Origin: Candidatus Sulfotelmatobacter sp.
GTDB lineage: Bacteria; Acidobacteriota; Terriglobia; Terriglobales; Acidobacteriaceae
DNA length: 10,639 bases
Reading direction: 5' to 3'
Assembly: GCA_030037515.1 (NCBI GenBank)
Contig: JASHRE010000709.1
Span: 1 to 10,639, forward strand
Made by a program: the position numbers and the translations under genes. The notes beneath the pieces are model-generated. The model was given only the letters and a program-made list of their open reading frames with translations, was not told the DNA's origin and ran no database searches. This document shows positions 1 to 6,165 of the stretch, one piece after another (position 1 is the first letter of the stretch; every line of letters starts with the position of its first letter).

Positions 1-1634
1 AACTCGTTGCTTCCGACATTAGGCAATGGAATATACTGCAGCATTTTCGCGGCCGGCAGATTCGCAAAAGCCTGCTGCGGAATGATCGCATTGGGAAAGA
101 CGCAGCCTGCCTTCGGATTGTTACTCGTGCAGTTGACACCGTAAGGCGCACCAGTCTTGGGATTGATCGTATTGGCGGTGTAGTAGAAAGGCTCACCCTG
201 GTTCACGGAATAACCCAGGCTGCCAGAGCTGGATAGAGTCTGCGCCAAGGCGGAGCCGTTCACCGTACATGCAACCAACGGCACGGTCGCCGCAGTTGCG
301 GGATTGGGGTTGGGGCATACACCAAAGCCAGAAGTCGGATTCGAGGTCTGGTCTGAAAGATTGCCGGTACGGTCCAGCAGCGAGGGCACGCTCACGATTC
401 CGGTTTCAATTCCCTGCACAGTGCGCTGTCCCTGATAGTCCACAAAGAAAAACGCCTTGTCCTTTCTGATCGGACCACCGAAGGTTCCGCCGTATTGGTT
501 CTGCTGAAACGTAGGACGCGCGGGCGAAAAGAAAGCGTTCGCGTCCAGGTCTGTGTTGCGAAGAAATTCGAATACCGATCCGTGGAATTGATCCCCGCCA
601 GATTTCGTAACCACATTTATCAATCCTCCGTTAAAACCGCCGTACTCGGCATCAGCATTGCTGCTGATGATGCGGAATTCCGCGATCGAATCAAGGTTGG
701 GAATGATGCCAGCCTGCTGACCGATCGTCTCCTGCACGCTTGCACCATTCAGAAAGAATTCATTCGCAGACTCGCGTTGGCCGTTGATAGAGAATTGTCC
801 TGTATTCTCATTTCCGGCCACGGGAACTGTACCGAATCCCCCTCCCGAGGTACTGTTGGCGGCGCCACTGGTCGTGACCGGGGACACCCCGGCTTGGGTT
901 GCAAGAAGATCTGTATAGCTCCGACCATTCAGCGGCACGTCGACGACTTGTTTACTCGCAATCGTCTCGCCGATTTCCGTATCGGACATCTGAACCGTTA
1001 CGACGCTGTCGTTAACCTCTACAGATTGCCGGCTCTGCTCGATCTTCAGCACGGCGTCGACCTGCAGTACCGTGTTCACGTCGATTCCGATGCCGGTTTT
1101 CTTCTGCGTCTGAAATCCCGGAGCGCTGATTTCGAGTTCATAATTTCCCACCGCGACCACGGGAAACGAGTATTGCCCCTGATCGTTGGTGGTTGCAGTC
1201 AGTTTGATTCCGTTGCCGGTATTGGTGAGCGTAACGGTTGCTCCGGAGAAGAAAGCGTTGCTGGGATCGGTAACAATTCCGGCGATCCGCCCGCCAACGT
1301 CGGCCCACGCGAGGTTGAGCAGAACAGAAAGCGCAAGCAGGAGCAGCACAACCCAGCGTGCTCGATTTCCGTTCGTTTGCGATAGCCGTGATACTTCAAA
1401 GCTCACGAGACGTCTTGAAGACTCGTGCTTGCGATCTCTCGAAGTCTCAGGCTTGTTTCGGAGTCGGTTGCTTTCTAAGCAGCCAGCGGGCGCCTGCTGG
1501 AAATACTCCAACCCATAACTGCGCATCTCGGGAATAATCCAGACGCAGGCCAGGGGGCGGCGCGGATTTCCGGTCGCGATCCAGACGCAATACAGGCCCA
1601 TGCGGGGCAAAGTGGAAAAGAAATTGGTCGGCAT
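1..1634 (-). CDS. TonB-dependent receptor-like outer membrane protein with carboxypeptidase-regulatory domain (5' part)
   Basis: The frame runs open from ATG 1634 through the left edge (about 544 codons seen; the barrel lies outside). With this start, residues 94-111 form a hydrophobic signal-peptide core (VVLLLLALSVLLNLAWA). Residues 112-207 are a Cna-B/carboxypeptidase-regulatory-like beta-sandwich (GRIAGIVTDPS...GQYSFPVVAVGNYELEISAPGF). From about 208 a plug domain follows, with VPLNGRSYTDLLATQAGV, FSINGQRESANEFFLNGA, AEFRIISSNADAEYGG and NVVTKSGGDQFHGSVFEF, then YGGTFGGPI and KAFFFVDYQGQR. This is the architecture of the large acidobacterial receptor family, probably for import of oligosaccharides or other bulky ligands; the substrate cannot be read here. 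The start is uncertain. GTG 1406 would give a normal 35-residue signal peptide but has no SD, whereas ATG 1634 has GGAGG seven bases upstream and adds 76 residues. The frame is uninterrupted in the window. Confidence 0.88.
   Translation of the reverse strand, partial: MPTNFFSTLPRMGLYCVWIATGNPRRPLACVWIIPEMRSYGLEYFQQAPAGCLESNRLRNKPETSRDRKHESSRRLVSFEVSRLSQTNGNRARWVVLLLLALSVLLNLAWADVGGRIAGIVTDPSNAFFSGATVTLTNTGNGIKLTATTNDQGQYSFPVVAVGNYELEISAPGFQTQKKTGIGIDVNTVLQVDAVLKIEQSRQSVEVNDSVVTVQMSDTEIGETIASKQVVDVPLNGRSYTDLLATQAGVSPVTTSGAANSTSGGGFGTVPVAGNENTGQFSINGQRESANEFFLNGASVQETIGQQAGIIPNLDSIAEFRIISSNADAEYGGFNGGLINVVTKSGGDQFHGSVFEFLRNTDLDANAFFSPARPTFQQNQYGGTFGGPIRKDKAFFFVDYQGQRTVQGIETGIVSVPSLLDRTGNLSDQTSNPTSGFGVCPNPNPATAATVPLVACTVNGSALAQTLSSSGSLGYSVNQGEPFYYTANTINPKTGAPYGVNCTSNNPKAGCVFPNAIIPQQAFANLPAAKMLQYIPLPNVGSNE
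1407..1634 (-). other. 76-codon N-terminal extension resembling a separate small protein, in frame with the receptor
   Basis: The segment begins MPTNFFSTLPRMGLYCVW, then IATGNPRRPLACVWIIPEM, with an excellent SD (GGAGG, 1641-1645) before ATG 1634. I have the impression that short standalone acidobacterial proteins carry this kind of CVW...TG.P..PLACVW pattern, but I cannot verify it. No stop separates it from the receptor signal peptide: every codon from 1632 down to 1404 is sense. Three readings are possible: a genuine N-terminal extension, a translated leader peptide whose stop codon was lost, or a receptor that really starts at GTG 1406 with the upstream frame open by chance. A 93-residue stretch before a Sec signal peptide would be odd for an exported protein, so the second and third readings deserve weight. 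Confidence 0.45.
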
Positions 1635-1651
1635 GATTTTCCTCCGGCTTG

Positions 1652-1706
1652 AGACACCTGTCGTGTCGGCGTAGCCGGACGGATTCCGGCGCCGGGAGCG
1701 GTGTCT
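1652..1706 (-). promoter_or_regulatory. Structured leader RNA just upstream of the receptor start
   Basis: A 7-bp closing stem (1652-1658 AGACACC with 1700-1706 GGTGTCT) encloses a hairpin at 1667-1677 (CGGC-GTA-GCCG) and a 10-base palindrome at 1686-1695 (CCGGCGCCGG). The element ends 7 bases before the SD of ATG 1634, which is where translation-controlling structures sit. I do not recognise it as a known riboswitch class; high GC makes some pairing expected by chance. Confidence 0.35.
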
Positions 1707-1760
1707 TCAAGGTTTTGGTTAGGAGGAGTGAGTCTGGCCGTTTACTTTGGCGGCAAATTC

Positions 1761-1801
1761 GCTCGCTCGGATTCACAGATCGCATGCTGTGAAGAGCGAG
1801 C
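1761..1801 (-). repeat. Long imperfect inverted repeat (hairpin) in the receptor leader
   Basis: GCTCGCTC (1761-1768) pairs with GAGCGAGC (1794-1801), and TTCACAG (1772-1778) pairs with CTGTGAA (1787-1793). A 3-base bulge (1769-1771) lies on one side and the loop has 8 bases. That makes 15 base pairs, too many for chance in one place. No T-run follows on either strand, so a Rho-independent terminator is unlikely. Confidence 0.55.
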
Positions 1802-1860
1802 AGAATCAACCCACAATAGAACAGGTGGGACTTCCAAAACGCACATCACAGCACAGCGCT

Positions 1861-1881
1861 GCCTCCGGACATTCCGGAGGC
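1861..1881. repeat. Perfect 9-bp inverted repeat with 3-base loop
   Basis: GCCTCCGGA-CAT-TCCGGAGGC is a perfect hairpin. Neither strand has a U-tract after it, so it is not a standard terminator. It lies in the proposed leader of the minus-strand receptor transcript, about 60-80 bases after the candidate start point. It could be an RNA structure or a dimeric protein binding site. Confidence 0.5.
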
Positions 1882-1948
1882 TCTTGTGCAGATTCGCTAT
1901 TCATAGTCCTCATCATCTCGGACAGTCACTTCACCATCCTTACAATGA

Positions 1949-1979
1949 CCTATACCATACCCCCCTATACCTTAGTCAA
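1949..1979 (-). promoter_or_regulatory. Candidate promoter overlapped by a CsoR/FrmR-like operator
   Basis: TATACCATA (1951-1959), six C (1960-1965) and TATACCTTA (1966-1974) form 9-base direct repeats, 8 of 9 identical, around a C6/G6 tract. This A/T-arm plus G6-tract layout is typical of operators of the CsoR/RcnR/FrmR family (copper, nickel/cobalt or formaldehyde sensing). On the minus strand TTGACT (rc of 1974-1979) and TATAGG (rc of 1949-1954) flank the tract with a 19-base spacer, so a bound repressor would sit between -35 and -10. No CsoR-family gene is in the window. Transcription from here would give a leader of roughly 300 bases before ATG 1634. Confidence 0.45.
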
Positions 1980-2008
1980 ATAAAAAGTTCGTAAGGAAAT
2001 TCGAATGG

Positions 2009-2037
2009 TTGACCTCAACTGTGTATCTTCCAATATT
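2009..2037 (+). promoter_or_regulatory. Candidate sigma70-type promoter for the DUF302 gene
   Basis: TTGACC (2009-2014) and AATATT (2032-2037) are separated by 17 bases, matching 5/6 and 4/6 consensus positions. It points to the DUF302 gene at 2167, leaving a leader of about 120 bases. The CsoR/FrmR-like site lies about 35 bases upstream of this -35 box. Confidence 0.4.
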
Positions 2038-2093
2038 CCTTTTGTACCCCGATTCAAGTCACGGGGCACAATACCAGCACGCAGAGGTGTTCC

Positions 2094-2144
2094 TCGAGCA
2101 TCTGAAACTATTCCTCAGCGACGGTGGTTTTCGAGCATCTCAAA
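2094..2144. repeat. Pair of 14-base direct repeats upstream of the DUF302 gene
   Basis: TCGAGCATCTGAAA (2094-2107) and TCGAGCATCTCAAA (2131-2144) match at 13 of 14 positions and are spaced 37 bases start to start, close to three and a half helical turns. They lie in the DUF302 leader, downstream of the proposed promoter. They could be a small duplication or paired binding sites. Confidence 0.5.
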
Positions 2145-2166
2145 TGGTCTAGGTTGAAAGGACGGA

Positions 2167-2664
2167 ATGGCAACAAGAAAGTTCGCAATCGAGCGCTTCA
2201 GCTTGATCTCTTCCAGGCCATTCGAGGAAGTCGCGGACGCGTTGAAGGCAAGAGTTGGGCGGCTGGATGTGGTCGAGTTCGCGAAAGTGTCGAAGTCGAC
2301 GGCCAGGTTCTCTGAGCTCGAGAAACTCATCGGTCGAAACCCTGGCGGTATCGGCCTGATGCTGTTTATGGAACTGGATCACGGCGCCGTGCTGCGTAAG
2401 GAATCGGGACTCGACAAGCCGAAGATAGTGCGGTTCGTGATCGGCAATCCGCTGATCATGAAAGAAATGGCGAAGCATGTGCCGGACGCGGGGTCTTACG
2501 CTCCGGTCACCGTTTTAATTGACGAGCGAGATGACGGCGTGCATTTGTCCTATGACAAAATGGCTGCCCTATTGGCGCCCTATGGAAACACCGAGGCGAT
2601 CTCTGTTGCGCGAGAGTTGGATGCGAAGGTCGAAAACCTTCTTCGCGAGTCTGCGGCTCGATAG
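2167..2664 (+). CDS. DUF302 domain-containing protein
   Basis: This 165-residue cytoplasmic protein has no signal peptide. The body fits the DUF302 (TT1751-like) fold: an N-terminal strand-helix segment with FEEVADALKARVGRL, then a central block GIGLMLFMELDHGAVLRK, then RFVIGNPLIMKEMAKHVPDA, YAPVTVLIDERDDGVHLSYD and a C-terminal helix. The central LD.G and GNP motifs and the VTVLI...V..SYD strands are characteristic of the family. The biochemical function is unsettled; members are small alpha/beta proteins, and no catalytic residue can be named. The start is supported by AAGGA 5 bases before ATG 2167. It is the first gene of a plus-strand pair with the tiny Tat-leader ORF at 2758, and it faces a CsoR/FrmR-like operator, which hints at metal or electrophile-responsive expression. 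That regulatory link is inference. Confidence 0.85.
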   Translation: MATRKFAIERFSLISSRPFEEVADALKARVGRLDVVEFAKVSKSTARFSELEKLIGRNPGGIGLMLFMELDHGAVLRKESGLDKPKIVRFVIGNPLIMKEMAKHVPDAGSYAPVTVLIDERDDGVHLSYDKMAALLAPYGNTEAISVARELDAKVENLLRESAAR

Positions 2665-2757
2665 CGATTGCCAAGGGGAACTGAAACAATGCCACTACCC
2701 TAGCAGTGGATATCAAGAGGATGGCCGCTGTTCAAACTTCAGAGTGAGGTCCCCACA

Positions 2758-2973
2758 TTGGAAAATGACGAACGTTTCCCTGGGCCGGAGCAGCCGAATC
2801 GCCGGCAATTTCTGTTGACCGCCGGGAGCACAGTGGCTGCCAGCTTGCTCGTCCAGCATGTGTGTGATTGCATGGGTTGCCCCGCAGAGCAGGACTGGAC
2901 GGCCCATACTGCCCAATACGCTCGGCGCGCTTATCCGGGGACCAAGGACGATGCGCGAATTGGCGTACATTGA
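2758..2973 (+). CDS. Orphan twin-arginine leader ORF (small secreted protein or truncated remnant)
   Basis: A 71-codon ORF starts at TTG 2758 with GAGGT 8 bases upstream. Residues 14-33 hold a textbook Tat signal, PNRRQFLLTAGSTVAASLLV, with twin arginine followed by Q-F-L-L and a hydrophobic stretch. A cysteine-containing segment (HVCDCMGCPAEQDW) follows and the ORF ends about 30 residues later. Tat leaders normally export folded, cofactor-bearing enzymes of hundreds of residues, so 71 residues suggests truncation. The three cysteines after the leader could alternatively make a small metal-binding secreted protein. No continuation in another frame was recognised. It follows DUF302 by 93 bases on the same strand and ends 21 bases from the convergent baeRF gene. 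Confidence 0.45.
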   Translation: MENDERFPGPEQPNRRQFLLTAGSTVAASLLVQHVCDCMGCPAEQDWTAHTAQYARRAYPGTKDDARIGVH

Positions 2974-2994
2974 AAGTGATTCAGCACGATCCTG

Positions 2995-4146
2995 CTAGTA
3001 GCGGTAAATCGCTGCGGCTCCAGTCGTGATCGGCATTCGCTCGGCTGGAACTACCACAACCTGCCCTCCTTTGTTAAGAACCAACTCGGCCAAGTCATCG
3101 AGTAAGTCATTGACTTGCGGATGATTCATGTCGGCGAATTCGATAAGGCCGTTCAAAGGATCTAGGCGGCCAGGAATCTGCCTGTCAGCTTCGACCAGCA
3201 ACGTCATGACTCGACCAGAAACTGCATCGAATGCGATTTGTCCGAGATGATCGCCAACGAGTCCTCGCGGTTTCAATTGCTCGAATTCTGCGACAAGTCG
3301 CGTCAGTCGGTCCAGATAACTTGGCCCAATCACCTGCCAGGCAAGCTCGCGAAGGTCGTCCGTTGACGCCGAATCAGGATCGATCTTCAGCCCGTCAGTC
3401 ATGAGAAATGGATTACAACTGATGCTTTTAAAGACACCGTGGTATTCGGGCAGCGCTGCCAGCAGGAGCGGCAGACCCGAAGGACGAGAATGGTGTGCCA
3501 GAATAGAAGCGTCAACTGCCCGAAAGAATCGGTCCAAATCAACGGCGACCTCGTCGCTCTTGCCGCCATGGCCATGGTATATAGCTACGTTCGAGCCACC
3601 CACGCCGCCAAGAGACCGAACGGTCTGATGTGGTTCGGTCAACTCATTTCCCAATGCATCGGTAATCGTACGTGGAACACCGGGTGCTAGATCAATTTCA
3701 TCTAGAACGTCGCGATTGCCTTCGAAGAGCCTGATGGCTCTTCGGCTTAGGCCGAGAATCTGATATCGATCCGCCGACTGCACTATCCTAAGCAACGGCT
3801 TGATGTGGAAACTGTCTGCCACAATGGCCAGTTCGGGAACGCGCCTCTGAAGTTTATAGATTCGCAAGAAGCCCGGTGCACAAAGCACGCCCAGTCCATC
3901 TTGGATGTGGTTCCAGAAATCGCGATCGGAAGCCAGATCGTCAAATGGTCGTAGGAGTGGACGGACTACTCGAGTCGAGTACTCTTGTCTCATCGACTGT
4001 TCTAACGTCTTCACTAGGTTGCGAAAACGGATGGGGTCCTGTTGATTATCCGGATGCCGCCGGTGTGTCGGCTGGTAGAGCGAGAGGCACGGTGTCTCAC
4101 TGGACTTCGGGAGGTCTACAGGTAGTTCGTCCGTGTGTAAGCTCAT
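2995..4146 (-). CDS. Bacterial archaeo-eukaryotic release factor family (baeRF) protein
   Basis: This intact 383-residue protein starts at ATG 4146 with GGAG seven bases upstream. The N-terminal block LSLYQPTHRRHPDNQQDPIRF (21-41), with conserved YxPTHR and a following helical N(L/V)...E segment, is the hallmark of baeRF proteins annotated as baeRF3/7-like. A middle domain (about 105-225) has SFHIKPLLR, RYQILGLSR and the glycine/histidine segment YHGHGGKSDEV (190-200), which precedes DLDRFFRAVDASI. The C-terminal domain ends GGQVVVVPAERMP...AAIYRY (360-383), resembling the L7Ae-like third domain of aRF1/Pelota. Known of the family: predicted ribosome-binding factors, and Balon, which occupies the A site of dormant ribosomes, belongs to this superfamily. 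A hibernation or rescue role here is inference. The GGQ at 360-362 is in the C-terminal domain and should not be taken as the hydrolytic GGQ. Confidence 0.8.
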   Translation of the reverse strand: MSLHTDELPVDLPKSSETPCLSLYQPTHRRHPDNQQDPIRFRNLVKTLEQSMRQEYSTRVVRPLLRPFDDLASDRDFWNHIQDGLGVLCAPGFLRIYKLQRRVPELAIVADSFHIKPLLRIVQSADRYQILGLSRRAIRLFEGNRDVLDEIDLAPGVPRTITDALGNELTEPHQTVRSLGGVGGSNVAIYHGHGGKSDEVAVDLDRFFRAVDASILAHHSRPSGLPLLLAALPEYHGVFKSISCNPFLMTDGLKIDPDSASTDDLRELAWQVIGPSYLDRLTRLVAEFEQLKPRGLVGDHLGQIAFDAVSGRVMTLLVEADRQIPGRLDPLNGLIEFADMNHPQVNDLLDDLAELVLNKGGQVVVVPAERMPITTGAAAIYRY

Positions 4147-4171
4147 GTCTTAGCTCCGTTGTTTTGTCGAG

Positions 4172-5103
4172 TCAGGAACATGTGCGAAGGGATCCAGTAG
4201 CAGCCGGGATCTGCAGTACTCCCCCGCACAAGAAACTCCTGCGTTCTTCACTCTCGTTCACCTTCTCTTTCGTCACTTCGTAATGCAGATTGCCATAAAA
4301 ATTGATCGCAGCCATTAGGTTAACGATCAGCGTGATGAGCACGAGTCCCACGACGGCATCGTCCGGCCATACGGAAAAAATCTAGGGATCGAAAGCAGGG
4401 GCACCTGCCTGACTAAGCTCAGATCTACTCGGTCCAACGCAAGAAAAACTACGTAGCCTAGCACGATGATGAAAACGGGGGGCAACGTCGCCCAAACTCC
4501 GCGACCGCGGATCGCCAACGTGCTTCCACCGAGTGCAAGGATCAGGGCAACAAAAGAACCTCCGAAGCCGGCTTGCGTCACACCGCCGAGCCCGACTTGA
4601 GCGAGCGTCAGCCCGATCATGATGATCATTGATCCGAGGACAAGGGGGCTCCGCGCTTTCTGGATATGACGAACCGTTCCGACAGCTACGAGAGCTACGA
4701 TGCTCACCCCTGATAATGGTTGTGCAGTAAACGATTGAAGCGCGTATGTTTCGCCTCCGGCGACGAGGGCAGCGACGATCGCAAGCGACGCCATGACATT
4801 CGGTCCGTGAACCATTGCCATCCGATGGCCCGGCCACGCTTGGAACACCGTGCTAACTCCGATGGTAAGAACGGCTGCGGAGATGTAGGTCGTCATTCTT
4901 GCGCCTTGAAAATTGAGACCCACGCCCAAGATTGCGTAGCCCCGCACTACTGCATAAACCATGGTGGCGAGCCATTGGAAACGGTAGAGGCACCAATCGT
5001 GGGTGGACCGAGGTTGTTCATTCCTTCCATATACGAGACCCGTTTTCTGAGGAGGGGGAGGAGAGGGGACAGCGTGAATTTCTCGGCGGACGGGCGAACC
5101 CAT
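4172..5103 (-). pseudogene. Broken nucleobase (xanthine/uracil, NCS2-like) permease
   Basis: From ATG 5103 the frame encodes a proline-rich lead-in, then LVYGRNEQPRSTHDWCLYRF and about seven hydrophobic segments. GHRMAMVHGPNVMASLAIVA matches the conserved second-third TM region of NCS2 permeases, and LSIPRFFPYGRTMPSWD fits the loop before the next TM. At about 4340-4347 the frame breaks. The reading frame becomes VLITLIVNLMAAINFYGNLH, a convincing next membrane helix, one base out of register, so a single-base deletion after the TGG-GAC codons is the simplest explanation. The original frame stops at 4327; the shifted frame stops at 4172 after an unrelated-looking tail. The family is usually about 430-480 residues, so roughly the C-terminal 150-200 are also missing. 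No SD is visible before 5103. An upstream in-frame extension to GTG 5391 has no family resemblance. Confidence 0.7.
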
Positions 5104-5404
5104 AGACAAAACTCGGAATTGGTTTAGCTCTTCTTGCGGCACATGCAAGGGTTTCAGGACACGTTTCCTGAACGGACTACCACAAGCAATTGCAGACTCG
5201 CCTAATGCCGACCACTGTGATCTCTTACAGTGTCTGAAAATTGCTCGAAATATACGACGACGCTTCAGAGGTGCCCGCAGATAGACGGAGGTCGAAGCCA
5301 AATCGTCAATTGCATAAGTGACTGAAGACAAGCATGTTACGACCTGCAATGTGGCAGAGGCAGCTTTTATTGGTGATCGCGGGAGGGACACCGGTCACCC
5401 GGTG

Positions 5405-5480
5405 CCACAGGGTGGCCGGGGGAGGTTGCCCGTCCCGGGCTCCCACAGAACGTACGGTGCAGTTTTACCGCACTACGCTC
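5405..5480 (-). ncRNA. Group II intron domains V and VI (relic)
   Basis: On the minus strand 5480-5448 (33 nt) begins GAGC and ends GTTC and folds as domain V. It has a 7-bp lower helix (GAGCGTA with TACGTTC), a two-base CG bulge on the 3' side (5455-5456), then an upper helix (GTGCGG with CTGCAC, including a G-U pair) with an A-rich loop. The AGC near the 5' end is the catalytic triad. Directly after it, TGTGGGAGCC and a CCGGG...CCCGG hairpin with inner GGG/CCT and a CAA loop (about 5412-5440) fit domain VI. The following CCACCC fits the usual 3' end region. No reverse-transcriptase/maturase ORF or 5' domain is recognisable at 5490-5778, so this is a 3' remnant. It lies upstream of, and in the same orientation as, the broken permease. 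Confidence 0.75.
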
Positions 5481-5700
5481 TTCAGAAGTTGCTTCACAGT
5501 GTTGCCACTCGCACATTTTTAAAACGGTGGCATCCGGATTGGATATACCGATATACCTGCCCCACATCTCCTCTGTCTACCCTTCGGCCGGCCTATCTCA
5601 GGATGGGGGCTCGCGCAAGATTGCAGGCCGAGGTGGCTCGCCGGGCCTTTCTTGTAAGGCTCTCGGGGAGGAGTACTTTGCAAAAGCCACATTGAGGAGG
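5481..5700 (-). other. Probable degraded interior of the group II intron
   Basis: About 220 bases lie immediately 5' of domain V on the minus strand. No frame gives recognisable maturase or reverse-transcriptase sequence, and all frames carry stops or low-complexity translation. By position it should be domain IV or ORF-derived sequence, but I see nothing that confirms this and the 5' boundary is unknown. Confidence 0.3.
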
Positions 5701-5706
5701 CCACGG

Positions 5707-5743
5707 CTGTCAGTCTTGACAGTGCGCGATTTCCCGGTATTTC
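5707..5743 (+). promoter_or_regulatory. Candidate promoter and operator of the SHOCT protein gene
   Basis: A consensus TTGACA (5716-5721) is followed after 16 bases by TATTTC (5738-5743), a 3/6 match to the -10 box. The inverted repeat CTGTCA-gtct-TGACAG (5707-5712 / 5717-5722) covers the -35 box, so a dimeric repressor could occlude it. It is 36 bases upstream of ATG 5779. Confidence 0.4.
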
Positions 5744-5778
5744 GATATGTTCTGAATGATTATTCGAGGAGGACGTCG

Positions 5779-6165
5779 ATGCTATTCACCGGAGGGTTCA
5801 GCTTCGCAAATTTCTTTGTGGATCTGCTAACAATCTTCGCGTTTGTGGTTTGGTTCTGGTTGGCGATATCTGTTTTCAGCGACCTGTTCCGGCGCGGCGA
5901 TATCTCCGGCTGGGGTAAAGCTCTCTGGGTAATTGGCGTGATTCTCTTCCCTTATCTCGGGGTCTTGGTATACATGATTTCTCAGGGGAGAGGGATGGCC
6001 AAACGTAGCGCCGAGCGGGCTCAACAGACCCGAGAAGAGCTAAGAAATGTAGTCGGATTCAGCACAGCAGACGAGATTGAAAAACTGGACCGGCTCAAGA
6101 GCTCCGGCGCGATTACAGACGATGAATTCGCACGTCTTCGAGCAAACCTTCTTAAGGCAGCGTAA
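5779..6165 (+). CDS. Two-TM, PLDc_N-like membrane protein with C-terminal SHOCT domain
   Basis: This 128-residue protein starts at ATG 5779, chosen because AGGAGG sits 6 bases upstream; the frame extends further 5' only through non-family sequence. TM1 is about residues 12-33 and TM2 about 48-68. The intervening RRGDISGWGKALWVIGVILF and following FPYLGVLVYMISQGRGM match the phospholipase D nuclease N-terminal-like (PLDc_N) two-helix module. Residues 70-95 are charged and probably helical. The end, EIEKLDRLKSSGAITDDEFA, is a SHOCT domain (short C-terminal domain with L..L...G.IT..EF). Members are small inner-membrane proteins often seen in stress or envelope contexts; no enzymatic function is expected. 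It is a solitary gene between the intron relic and the IS110 relic, and appears intact. Confidence 0.85.
   Translation: MLFTGGFSFANFFVDLLTIFAFVVWFWLAISVFSDLFRRGDISGWGKALWVIGVILFPYLGVLVYMISQGRGMAKRSAERAQQTREELRNVVGFSTADEIEKLDRLKSSGAITDDEFARLRANLLKAA

Noticed and set aside
495..1385. 296-codon plus-strand open frame over the receptor region
   Set aside because: It is antisense to the receptor, whose minus-strand translation has clear domain motifs; the plus frame has none and no SD.
1447..1809. 120-codon minus-strand frame overlapping the receptor N-terminus
   Set aside because: It lacks an SD at its start and overlaps in a different frame; the SD at 1641-1645 serves the frame that continues into the receptor.
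1861..1881. Rho-independent terminator
   Set aside because: The hairpin is perfect but neither side carries a T-tract.
3062..3068. Catalytic GGQ motif in the baeRF protein
   Set aside because: The GGQ falls at residues 360-362 in the C-terminal domain, not in the central domain where the hydrolytic loop lies in aRF1/eRF1.
5103..5391. Extended start of the permease at GTG 5391
   Set aside because: The 96 extra residues show no transporter similarity, and the GTG lies next to the intron 3' boundary without an SD.
5527..5778. 84-codon N-terminal extension of the SHOCT protein
   Set aside because: AGGAGG lies directly before ATG 5779, and the extension translates the intron-derived region without family similarity.
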